A DNA stretch of 6,855 bases from Chloroflexota bacterium (GTDB lineage: Bacteria > Chloroflexota > Anaerolineae > UBA7937 > B3-Chlor), in contig JAUWYD010000057.1 of the NCBI GenBank assembly GCA_030616025.1, forward strand, positions 1 through 6,855, given 5' to 3'. The first letter of the stretch is position 1. Each line of letters opens with the position of its first letter. The notes beneath the pieces were generated by a model. It ran no database searches. It was not told the origin of the DNA and saw only the letters and a list, made by a program, of their open reading frames with translations. Of the stretch, positions 1 to 6,603 are shown piece by piece. Both the position numbers and the translations under genes were made by a program.

Positions 1-1
1 C

Positions 2-694
2 GGATGGGTTTTGCACGCCCTCTTCTTGATAGCGTATATTGCGGACTCTGGTTCTCTGCCGATCGCCACTACCTTTCATTCTCTCGTGCTGTACGCGTGG
101 ATCGTGGGAATAGCCTTTTGGGTTCTGGAGATTCGATATGGCTACGGTACGTGGGGCGCTTGGGTGACCCCTGTCATCTTGATCGGCTTTCTGTTGGGCG
201 GGCTAGCTATTCTGGCCCCCACGGGACCGGCCCGATTCTTGCTCCTGCGCCCGCTCCTGGTGGCTCACGTGAGTAGCTCATTTCTGGCTTATGGGTTCTT
301 CACTCTGGCCTTCGTGAGCGCTATGCTGTATCTTGCCCAGGATTACATACTTCGTCAGAAGCGGCCCACCACGCTCCACTACCGCCTTCCGCCCTTGGAG
401 GCGACAGAGAATTTGGGAAGAATCCTCTCTGCGCTAGGGCTACCTTGTATGACCCTGGCCCTGATCACCGGCTCGATGGAAGCCGAGCAAGCTTGGGGCA
501 CATTCTGGCTGTGGGATCCAAAGCTGACTCTGGCGCTGGTCACCTGGGTGATATACATGGGGTATTTCTACGCCCGCAACGGGCTTCATTGGCGCGGGAG
601 GCGGGCCGCGTGGCTGCTGGTACTTGGCTTCGTCGTTGTTCTCATCACCTACATGGGCAGCGGCGTTCTCTTCTCGACGGTCCACACTTCCTAG
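2..694 (+). CDS. ccsA: CcsA/HemX-family cytochrome c assembly or heme-handling membrane protein, 5' truncated
   Basis: The frame is open at the left edge, so the start lies outside the window; 230 residues are visible, numbered here from the first full codon at position 2. The protein is very hydrophobic, with about six likely membrane segments (roughly 28-45, 55-72, 85-112, 143-158, 174-190 and 203-222). The tryptophan-rich motif WGTFWLWDPK at about 165-174 is the hallmark of the CcsA/CcmC/HemX heme-handling superfamily, and histidines near 5, 89 and 228 are candidate heme ligands. CcsA proteins move heme across the membrane for cytochrome c maturation. HemX relatives beside hemA modulate glutamyl-tRNA reductase. 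The position just ahead of hemC suggests the HemX-like context. The residues after the motif read KLT rather than the KET usual in CcsA, which recalls CcmC. Family membership is secure; the choice between CcsA and HemX function is inference. Confidence 0.85.
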   Translation, partial: GWVLHALFLIAYIADSGSLPIATTFHSLVLYAWIVGIAFWVLEIRYGYGTWGAWVTPVILIGFLLGGLAILAPTGPARFLLLRPLLVAHVSSSFLAYGFFTLAFVSAMLYLAQDYILRQKRPTTLHYRLPPLEATENLGRILSALGLPCMTLALITGSMEAEQAWGTFWLWDPKLTLALVTWVIYMGYFYARNGLHWRGRRAAWLLVLGFVVVLITYMGSGVLFSTVHTS

Positions 695-712
695 GCATGT
701 GGGCGCCCATGC
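695..712. repeat. Small palindromic inverted repeat between ccsA and hemC
   Basis: Immediately after the ccsA stop codon, GCATG (695-699) is complementary to CATGC (708-712). The centre TGGGCGCCCA (700-709) is itself a perfect 10-bp palindrome, so two alternative hairpins are possible. No run of T follows, so it is not a convincing intrinsic terminator. It could be a weak attenuator, an operator-like site or chance. The sequence shows only the symmetry. Confidence 0.35.
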
Positions 713-733
713 AAAGATCATACTCCGTAAGAT

Positions 734-738
734 AGGGG
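734..738 (+). promoter_or_regulatory. Possible ribosome binding site for hemC
   Basis: AGGGG lies 6 nt before a TTG codon at 745 and 15 nt before the ATG at 754. This spacing favours initiation at TTG 745, which would add three residues to HemC. The ATG at 754 has no good Shine-Dalgarno sequence of its own, so the start remains uncertain. Confidence 0.35.
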
Positions 739-753
739 TTGTTCTTGTCAAAG

Positions 754-1680
754 ATGGATCGCAAAGAAGTTGTAGTAGGTACTCGGGCTAGCCCCTTGGC
801 CGTGGCCCAGGCCGAGTGGGTCATGTCCTGTTTGTCCCAACTCCATCCAGAGCTGGAGATACGCCTCCAGACGGTCAAGACGAGCGGGGATATCCTTCAC
901 GACGTCTCTCTACTAAGGATCGGCGGCAAGGGAGTGTTCGTCAAAGAGATTGAAGACGCCTTGCTGTCGGGAGAGATTGACCTGGCGGCACATAGTCTGA
1001 AGGATGTTCCCACAGACCTGCCTCACGGCCTAGTCATAGCAGCCGTGCCTGTCCGCGAGGACCCGCGGGACGCGCTAGTATCGGCGTCCGGGGTGGAGTT
1101 GGCGGATCTGCCCACGGGAACAGTAGTAGGTACCGGCAGCCTCCGGAGAAGAGCTCAACTGCTGGCCGCACGATCTGATCTGGAGGTGCGAGACATCAGA
1201 GGCAACGTGGAGACCCGGCTGCGGAAGGTACGTGCGGGCGAATATGACGCGGTCGTAGTGGCCGCAGCAGGCGTGCGACGCCTGGGTCTTGCATCCGTTA
1301 TCACACAATACCTGCCTGTGGAGATCATGATGCCCGCCGTTGGACAAGGGGCCTTGGCGGTTGAGATACGTGAGGACGATCAACAAATGGCCACCTTGGT
1401 GAAGGGGATCAACGACTACGACGTTGAGACGGCAACACGGGCGGAACGAGCTTTGTTGGCGGCATTCGGGGGGGGATGTGCCGTGCCGATCGCCGCCCAG
1501 GGCGCTGTGGAGGGGGAGAGGCTGCTCCTGAAGGGGCTGGTAGCCAGTCTAGATGGGCAGCGCCTCCTACGGGATGAAGCCGTTGGGGCGGACAGCGATC
1601 CTGAGGCGCTGGGCGAGATGCTGGCGCAGAGGCTGTTGTCGAGGGGAGCTGGGGAGATCATAACCGAGGCAGTAGGTTGA
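754..1680 (+). CDS. hemC: Hydroxymethylbilane synthase (porphobilinogen deaminase)
   Basis: HemC is a cytosolic enzyme that polymerises four porphobilinogens into hydroxymethylbilane using a covalently bound dipyrromethane cofactor. From the ATG at 754 the protein has 308 residues, normal for the family. Visible motifs are the N-terminal GTRASPLAVAQAE (from about residue 9), HSLKDVP with the catalytic aspartate near 84, the arginine-rich GTGSLRRRAQL near 127-137 and RDIRGNVETRL near 146-156 that bind substrate acetate and propionate groups, and FGGGCAVP with the cofactor-anchoring cysteine near 242. The ATG is the conventional choice, although TTG 745 is better placed after AGGGG at 734-738. 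The stop overlaps the next gene by 4 bp (TTGA), suggesting coupled translation with the enzyme that uses its product. Third codon positions are less GC-rich than in the ahb part of the cluster. The identification is firm. Confidence 0.97.
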   Translation: MDRKEVVVGTRASPLAVAQAEWVMSCLSQLHPELEIRLQTVKTSGDILHDVSLLRIGGKGVFVKEIEDALLSGEIDLAAHSLKDVPTDLPHGLVIAAVPVREDPRDALVSASGVELADLPTGTVVGTGSLRRRAQLLAARSDLEVRDIRGNVETRLRKVRAGEYDAVVVAAAGVRRLGLASVITQYLPVEIMMPAVGQGALAVEIREDDQQMATLVKGINDYDVETATRAERALLAAFGGGCAVPIAAQGAVEGERLLLKGLVASLDGQRLLRDEAVGADSDPEALGEMLAQRLLSRGAGEIITEAVG

Positions 1681-3200
1681 AAGACAAAGGTATGGTTTAT
1701 CTGGTAGGGGCTGGTCCCGGCGACCCCGGCCTCATTACTGTAAAGGGCCTGGAGTGTATCCGGACAGCCGACACGGTGGTATATGACCGACTAGTCAGCC
1801 CCCAATTGCTGACTATGGTTAGCCAAGGGGCCGAGCTGGTTTACGTTGGCAAATCCGCCCATCACCATGCTTTGCCGCAAGAGGAGATCAACTCCCTGCT
1901 GGTGCGCAAGGGCTTGGCGGGGAAGAGGGTCGCTCGTCTCAAGGGCGGCGATCCGTTCCTGTTCGGCCGCGGCGGAGAGGAGGCTGGAGCCCTGGCTGAG
2001 GCGGGCATCACCTTCGAAATAGTACCAGGGGTGACCAGCGCCATCGCTGCTCCAGCCTACGCCGGCATTCCGGTGACTCACCGAGGGTACACAAGCACCT
2101 TCGCCGTGATTACTGGCCACGAGGACCCCACAAAAGAGGACTCCAGTATCGACTGGGCTAAGATAGCGACCGGTGTCGGCACCTTGGTCTTCCTGATGGG
2201 CGTTGGGAACCTTCCACTCATCACCGATGAACTGCTGAAGCACGGTCGCGCCCCAGACACGCCGGTGGCCCTGATTCGCTGGGGGACGGAGGCGAAGCAG
2301 CAAACGGTGACCGGCAGCCTGCGAAATATCGTAGATCGCGCAAAGGAGGCCGGGATCAGGCCTCCCGTGGTCACCGTGGTCGGCGAGGTGGTTAACCTCA
2401 GAGAGAGCTTGCGCTGGTTTGATACCAAGCCCCTGTTTGGCAAGCGGGTGCTGGTCACGCGCTCACGGGAGCAGGCCAGCGCTCTGTCAGCGAGGTTGCG
2501 GGCTTTGGGCGCCGAACCCGTAGAGTATCCGACAATCAAGATCGTTCCTCCAGAGAATCTTGAACCTCTTGACCGGGCCATCCGAAGCCTTCCATCGTAT
2601 GACTGGGTGATATTCACCAGCGTCAACGGGGTGGACAGCTTCATAGGGAGGCTGTTGGCCATGGGACTGGACGTGCGGGCCATGGCCGGAGTGAAACTCG
2701 GAGCCATCGGGCCCGCTACAGCGAGTGAATTGCAGAGGCGGTGCTTGCGGGTTGACTATGTGCCGCAAACGTATGTGGCGGAAGCCATCGTGGAAGGTAT
2801 GGATGGCGTCGCTGGGGCGCGCATGCTGCTGCCTCGGGCTGAGCTGGCTCGGCCCGCATTGGCTCAAGGCCTCGAGGCCAGAGGGGCTGTGGTGGATGAG
2901 GTCACAACCTACCGGACCCTTCCCGACCAGCCTAGTGGGAAGATCAAGGGCATACTTCAAGGGGAGACTTTAGACATCATTACCTTCACCAGCTCTTCCA
3001 CTGTTCGCAACCTGGTGTCGGCAGTGGAGGCTGAGGTAGGCGAGGGTTGGCGGGCAGCATTGGGGAAGGCCGTCATAGCCTGCATTGGTCCTATCACTTC
3101 AGAAACCGCTCAAGAGCTTGGGATCACAGTGGATGTGGTGGCCGACGAACACACCATCGAGGGGCTGGTAGAGGCGATAGTGAACTTTGTGGAGGCATAG
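1677..3200 (+). CDS. cobA-hemD: Fused uroporphyrinogen-III C-methyltransferase / uroporphyrinogen-III synthase
   Basis: This bifunctional protein of 507 residues has two domains. Residues about 6-245 are an S-adenosylmethionine uroporphyrinogen III methyltransferase (SUMT, CobA) that makes precorrin-2. Its signatures are VGAGPGDPGL (10-19), RLKGGDPFLFGRGGEE (87-102), VPGVTSAIAAP (116-126) and THRGYTS (134-140). Residues about 254-507 are uroporphyrinogen III synthase (HemD), seen in KRVLVTRSREQA (256-267), DWVIFTSVNGV (309-319), LGAIGPATA (341-349), MLLPRAE (383-389) and ITFTSSSTV (435-443). HemD's product is the CobA substrate, so the fusion joins successive steps and sends flux to siroheme. 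The start chosen is TTG 1677, which overlaps the hemC stop and has GAGG at 1666-1669 with 7-nt spacing. ATG 1692 is the alternative and also leaves the SAM-binding loop intact. Such fusions are well known in Clostridia and other anaerobes. Confidence 0.95.
   Translation: MKDKGMVYLVGAGPGDPGLITVKGLECIRTADTVVYDRLVSPQLLTMVSQGAELVYVGKSAHHHALPQEEINSLLVRKGLAGKRVARLKGGDPFLFGRGGEEAGALAEAGITFEIVPGVTSAIAAPAYAGIPVTHRGYTSTFAVITGHEDPTKEDSSIDWAKIATGVGTLVFLMGVGNLPLITDELLKHGRAPDTPVALIRWGTEAKQQTVTGSLRNIVDRAKEAGIRPPVVTVVGEVVNLRESLRWFDTKPLFGKRVLVTRSREQASALSARLRALGAEPVEYPTIKIVPPENLEPLDRAIRSLPSYDWVIFTSVNGVDSFIGRLLAMGLDVRAMAGVKLGAIGPATASELQRRCLRVDYVPQTYVAEAIVEGMDGVAGARMLLPRAELARPALAQGLEARGAVVDEVTTYRTLPDQPSGKIKGILQGETLDIITFTSSSTVRNLVSAVEAEVGEGWRAALGKAVIACIGPITSETAQELGITVDVVADEHTIEGLVEAIVNFVEA
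3191..3195 (+). promoter_or_regulatory. Ribosome binding site for ahbC
   Basis: GGAGG sits inside the last codons of the cobA-hemD fusion, 10 nt before ATG 3206. It supports that ATG over an in-frame start at 3047, which would add 53 residues that are only an out-of-frame reading of the HemD C-terminus. Confidence 0.7.
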
Positions 3201-3205
3201 GTCGT

Positions 3206-4396
3206 ATGATCGGAGTAACCAAACTCCTTTGCGGCAAAGTCACGCCCTCGGACGTCCTGCGCTATGGCCGGCGCTCCGAGAGCTCGCCGAGTCACCTGTT
3301 GCAGTTTACCCACGACAAGAAGCCCGTTGTCGTTTGGAATAGCACAAAGGCATGTAATCTCCGCTGCATTCATTGCTACTACACGGCCCGCGCCCAGCCG
3401 GACCCCGACGAACTGACAACGGCTGAGGCCAAGGCCATGATCGGGGACCTGGCGGACTTTGGCGCGCCCGTACTGCTCTTTTCCGGCGGTGAACCGCTGC
3501 TGCGAGACGACCTGTTCGAGCTAGGTGCCTACGCCGTCCAGCGCGGCCTGCGAGCAGTGATCTCGACCAATGGCACGCTCATAGACCCCGAGGTGGCAGG
3601 GCGCATCAAGGAGGCAGGCTTCTCTTACGTCGGCATCAGCGTGGACGGCATCGGTGCCACCAACGACCGCTTTCGCGGCGAGCGGGGGGCGTTTGACGCC
3701 GCTCTGCGCGGCATCCGGGCCTGCACGGAGGTGGGCGTGCGCACGGGCCTTCGCCTGACGCTCAATCGGCACAACTACGAAGACTTGAGCGCCATACTGG
3801 ACCTTCTGGAGGTGGAGAACATCCGCCGCGCCTGTTTCTACCACCTGGTCTACGCTGGGCGAGGGGTCCGCATCCAGGAGGATGATCTGTCTTTGGAGGA
3901 AAGCCGCGCTGCTGTCGACCTCATCTTTGACCGGACAGAGGACTTCGCGAGCCGAGGCGTGGACATCGAGATACTTACGGTAGACAACCACGCCGACGGC
4001 CCACACCTCCTGCGCCGCGTCCAGGAGCGGCAGCCGACGAGAAGTGATGACGTGCTGCAACTGTTGCGCTGGAACGGCGGCAACTCCACCGGCATCGGGA
4101 TCGGCGCGGTGGATCATCGGGGGAACGTGCACCCCGATCAATTCTGGCAGCATTACGCGTTCGGCAACGTGCGGGAGCGGCCTTTCAGTCGGATCTGGAC
4201 CGACATCAGCGACCCATTGATGGCCGGCTTGAAGGATCGCAAGGCCCTGCTCAAAGGCCGCTGCGCCGATTGCCAATACTTGGACATCTGCAACGGCAAT
4301 TTCCGCGTGCGGGCCGAGGCGGTCCACGACGACGTGTGGGCCGATGACCCAGCCTGCTATCTTACTGACGAGGAGATCGGACTCGATGGAGCCTAG
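3206..4396 (+). CDS. ahbC: Radical SAM 12,18-didecarboxysiroheme deacetylase (Fe-coproporphyrin III synthase), AhbC
   Basis: AhbC removes the two acetate side chains of didecarboxysiroheme to give Fe-coproporphyrin III in the siroheme-dependent heme pathway. The protein has 396 residues. The N-terminus MIGVTKLLCG followed by PSDVLRYGRRS and PSHLLQF is, as I recall the family, characteristic of AhbC. The radical SAM cluster motif CxxxCxxC is at C50, C54 and C57, followed by SGGEP at 93-97. A C-terminal cysteine set (C353, C356, C362, C384) probably holds an auxiliary Fe-S cluster, and the segments GGNSTGIGIGAVDHRGNVHPD (in part) and NGNFRVRAE also fit the family. The gene begins 5 bp after the cobA-hemD stop with a good GGAGG site and overlaps hemB by 11 bp. 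Radical SAM membership is certain. The AhbC assignment rests on remembered family motifs and pathway context, and NirJ is a less likely alternative. Confidence 0.88.
   Translation: MIGVTKLLCGKVTPSDVLRYGRRSESSPSHLLQFTHDKKPVVVWNSTKACNLRCIHCYYTARAQPDPDELTTAEAKAMIGDLADFGAPVLLFSGGEPLLRDDLFELGAYAVQRGLRAVISTNGTLIDPEVAGRIKEAGFSYVGISVDGIGATNDRFRGERGAFDAALRGIRACTEVGVRTGLRLTLNRHNYEDLSAILDLLEVENIRRACFYHLVYAGRGVRIQEDDLSLEESRAAVDLIFDRTEDFASRGVDIEILTVDNHADGPHLLRRVQERQPTRSDDVLQLLRWNGGNSTGIGIGAVDHRGNVHPDQFWQHYAFGNVRERPFSRIWTDISDPLMAGLKDRKALLKGRCADCQYLDICNGNFRVRAEAVHDDVWADDPACYLTDEEIGLDGA
4371..4375 (+). promoter_or_regulatory. Ribosome binding site for hemB
   Basis: AGGAG lies within the 3' end of ahbC, 10 nt before ATG 4386. 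It favours that ATG over the in-frame upstream ATG at 4344, which would add 14 residues lying wholly inside ahbC. Confidence 0.6.
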
Positions 4397-5420
4397 CACC
4401 TTTCCCCGAAGCCGCCCGCGGCGGCTGCGCTGCAGCCCCAACTTCCGCCGTCTGATGCGTGAGAATGTGGTGACCCCGGCAGACCTTATCTATCCATTGT
4501 TCGTCGTCCACGGCAGGAACGTCAAAGTAGAGATCGGCTCCATGCCAGGCAACTATCACTGGTCGGTGGACTTGCTCTCGGCCGAGGTGGAGGAGATCAC
4601 CCAGTTAGGAATCCCGGCGGTCATCCTCTTTGGCCTGCCCGCCGAAAAGGACCCCATCGGCACGGAGAACTTTGACCCTGAGGGGATTGTGCAGCAGGCC
4701 ATCCGGGCCATCAAGAACGCCGTGCCGGAGCTGTTCGTGATCACCGACGTGTGTATGTGCGAGTACACCAGCCACGGGCACTGCGGCGTCATCCGTGAGC
4801 GGCCGACCTACTGCAAGGGCAAGGGGCTTCCCGGCGGCTGCTTGGACAACGACGCGACGCTGGGGGTGCTGAGCAAGGTGGCCCTCAGCCACGCGGAGGC
4901 TGGCGCAGACATGGTCGCCCCTTCGGACATGATGGACGGGCGGGTTGGCGCCATCCGCACGGCGCTGGACGAGGCCGGCTACGATTGTGTGAGCATCATG
5001 TCCTACGCCGCCAAGTACGCCTCGGCCTTCTACGGGCCGTTCCGTGACGCGGCCGATTCGCCCCCACAGTTTGGCGACCGCAGTGGCTACCAGATGGATC
5101 CGCCTAACGCCCGCGAGGCGTTGCGGGAGGTGGCGATGGATGTTGCCGAAGGGGCCGACGTGGTCATGGTCAAGCCAGCTTTGCCCTACCTGGACGTGAT
5201 ACGCCAGGTGCGAGATCGCTTTGACCTGCCGCTTGCCGCCTACAACGTCAGCGGGGAGTACAGTATGGTCAAGGCCGCCGCGGAGCGCGGCTGGCTCGAT
5301 GAGCGGCGAGTGGCGTTGGAGTCGCTGATCAGCATCAAGCGCGCTGGGGCGGACATGATCATCACCTATTGGGCCAAACACGCAGCCCGATGGCTAGGAG
5401 CTACCAATGGAGTCTCATAG
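4386..5420 (+). CDS. hemB: Delta-aminolevulinic acid dehydratase (porphobilinogen synthase), zinc type
   Basis: HemB condenses two 5-aminolevulinate molecules to porphobilinogen in the cytosol, usually as an octamer. The protein has 344 residues from ATG 4386. The motif DVCMCEYTSHGHCG (121-134) supplies the three zinc-binding cysteines C123, C125 and C133, which places it in the zinc-dependent class. The Schiff-base lysines are K210 in MSYAAKYAS and K263 in VMVKPALPYLD, and GPFRDAADS and NVSGEYSMVKAA are typical. An unusual stretch, about residues 137-153 (with C143 and C152), separates the zinc motif from DNDATL. Compared with remembered E. coli and B. subtilis sequences it is roughly a dozen residues longer and carries two extra cysteines. 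The gene overlaps ahbC by 11 bp. Its high third-position GC resembles the ahb genes rather than hemC. The function is secure; the role of the insertion is unknown. Confidence 0.97.
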   Translation: MEPSTFPRSRPRRLRCSPNFRRLMRENVVTPADLIYPLFVVHGRNVKVEIGSMPGNYHWSVDLLSAEVEEITQLGIPAVILFGLPAEKDPIGTENFDPEGIVQQAIRAIKNAVPELFVITDVCMCEYTSHGHCGVIRERPTYCKGKGLPGGCLDNDATLGVLSKVALSHAEAGADMVAPSDMMDGRVGAIRTALDEAGYDCVSIMSYAAKYASAFYGPFRDAADSPPQFGDRSGYQMDPPNAREALREVAMDVAEGADVVMVKPALPYLDVIRQVRDRFDLPLAAYNVSGEYSMVKAAAERGWLDERRVALESLISIKRAGADMIITYWAKHAARWLGATNGVS

Positions 5421-5523
5421 CAGCCTGGGCTCCCGCTCCCATGCCCGGCAGACGGCGGCGAGGCCTCCCGGTCCAGATTGTACAGATTACACTGCGGGCA
5501 GCCAGCTAGAAAGTGTTTGAAGC
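5421..5523. other. 103-bp intergenic gap between hemB and ahbD
   Basis: This is the longest non-coding stretch in the window. No clear -35/-10 pair is visible and no strong hairpin followed by a T run. A weak stem between the GGGC around 5427-5430 and the GCCC around 5443-5446 is not convincing. A TGA at 5518-5520, in frame just before ATG 5524, rules out an N-terminal extension of ahbD. An internal promoter for the downstream genes is possible but unproven. Confidence 0.5.
5474..5491. repeat. Two tandem copies of a 9-bp unit upstream of ahbD
   Basis: CAGATTGTA (5474-5482) is followed directly by CAGATTACA (5483-5491), matching at 7 of 9 positions, about 33 bp before the ahbD start. The segment is locally richer in A and T than its surroundings. 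It could be a regulator half-site pair or chance; two copies alone prove little. Confidence 0.3.
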
Positions 5524-6603
5524 ATGAAAGCCTCACCACATATCAAAGGTCCCCGCATCCTAGCCTGGGAGTCCACCGTGGCCTGCAACCTGGCCTGCGT
5601 GCACTGCCGGGCGAGCGCCCAGACCACGCCAGAGGCAGACGAGTTGAAGACCGACGAGGTCTTTCACCTGATAGATCAGCTGGCTGAACTCGGCCGGCCC
5701 ATCTTCGTCATCACCGGCGGGGAACCCCTGCTGCGCGACGACATCTTTGACATCGCTGCTTACGGCAGCAAACGCGGTCTCCGGGTGGCTGTCTCGCCCA
5801 ATGGCACGCTCATCACGCCCGAGGTAGTGCATAGGCTCCAGGAGGCAGACGTTAAGCGCGTTTCGGTCAGCATTGACGGCTCGACCGCCGAGCGGCACGA
5901 CGCGATCCGGGGCGTGCCCGGGGCGTTCGACGCAGCCATGACGGGTCTGGCCGCCTGTCGCGACGCCGGCCTGGGCTTCCAACTCAACACCACCGTTATG
6001 CGCCAGACGCGAGACGACCTGCCGGCGGTGCGCGACCTGGCGGTGCGCATCGGCGCCGAGGCTTGGCACGTCTTTATGCTGGTGCCCACTGGCCGGGGCA
6101 AGATCGATGACGAGGTCTCGCCCCAGGAGTACGAGGAGATCCTCCGCGAGATCTACAGCATGACCAGGAATTCGCCAATCCCCATCCGGGTCACCTGTGG
6201 GCCGCACTTTATGCGCATCGCTGCTCAGAGCCGGCGAAAGGACCGCAGGCGCCCGAACCTGGTGGGGGGGCATCCCGGCAGTCTGGACCGCAGTACGCGG
6301 GGCTGTTTGGCCGGCGATGGGTACTGTTTCATCTCTTATCGAGGCGACGTGACTCCCTGTGGCTACCTGCCCATCGTGGCCGGCAACATCCGCGAGCAAG
6401 CATTCCGAGATATCTACCTCGATTCTCCCCTTTTCGACGCGCTGCGCAGCTTTGACCAATACGAAGGCAAGTGTGGCGTCTGTGAATTCTTGCGTGTTTG
6501 TGGCGGGTGCCGGGCGCGGGCCTACAGTCTCACTGGCAACTACCTGGCGGAAGAGCCGTACTGCATTCACCAGCCACGCCTGCGGGCTGAGCTGAGGACA
6601 TGA
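5524..6603 (+). CDS. ahbD: Radical SAM heme b synthase (Fe-coproporphyrin III decarboxylase), AhbD
   Basis: AhbD oxidatively decarboxylates two propionates of Fe-coproporphyrin III to vinyl groups, yielding heme b. The protein has 359 residues. The N-terminal segment RILAWESTVACNLACVHCRAS contains the radical SAM CxxxCxxC at C21, C25 and C28, and TGGEP follows at 64-68. The C-terminal half has C261, C268 and C279 (within RGCLAG and TPCGYLP), then C317, C320, C326 and C329 (CGVCEFLRVCGGC) and C347, a SPASM-like set that would bind an auxiliary Fe-S cluster, as known for AhbD. The ATG at 5524 is the first possible start after the in-frame TGA at 5518; no strong ribosome binding site is visible. 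It overlaps the siroheme decarboxylase gene by 4 bp. It is a paralogue of the ahbC product upstream. NirJ of heme d1 synthesis is closely similar, but the neighbouring ahbC makes AhbD the better call. Confidence 0.85.
   Translation: MKASPHIKGPRILAWESTVACNLACVHCRASAQTTPEADELKTDEVFHLIDQLAELGRPIFVITGGEPLLRDDIFDIAAYGSKRGLRVAVSPNGTLITPEVVHRLQEADVKRVSVSIDGSTAERHDAIRGVPGAFDAAMTGLAACRDAGLGFQLNTTVMRQTRDDLPAVRDLAVRIGAEAWHVFMLVPTGRGKIDDEVSPQEYEEILREIYSMTRNSPIPIRVTCGPHFMRIAAQSRRKDRRRPNLVGGHPGSLDRSTRGCLAGDGYCFISYRGDVTPCGYLPIVAGNIREQAFRDIYLDSPLFDALRSFDQYEGKCGVCEFLRVCGGCRARAYSLTGNYLAEEPYCIHQPRLRAELRT

Noticed and set aside
3047..3205. N-terminal extension of ahbC by 53 residues
   Set aside because: The extension is the HemD C-terminus read in another frame; family-like sequence begins at MIGVTK and GGAGG is placed for ATG 3206.
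4344..4385. Upstream start for hemB adding 14 residues
   Set aside because: It lies inside ahbC, and AGGAG at 4371-4375 fits ATG 4386 instead.
3521..4441. A 306-codon minus-strand open frame opposite ahbC
   Set aside because: Same reason: the plus strand carries clear radical SAM motifs and the antisense translation shows no family features.
5426..5446. Possible intrinsic terminator after hemB
   Set aside because: The stem is short with a wobble pair and a long loop, and there is no T tract after it.
5478..5687. Small plus-strand open frame of 69 codons spanning the hemB-ahbD gap
   Set aside because: Most of it is an alternative frame of ahbD, it starts with TTG, and it lacks a ribosome binding site or domain.
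5524..6603. NirJ (heme d1 synthesis) as the identity of the second radical SAM gene
   Set aside because: NirJ is similar, but the adjacent AhbC and the general heme genes fit heme b synthesis. No nirS, nirF, nirE-only gene or similar is present in the window. The possibility is kept open only through comparison with characterised proteins.
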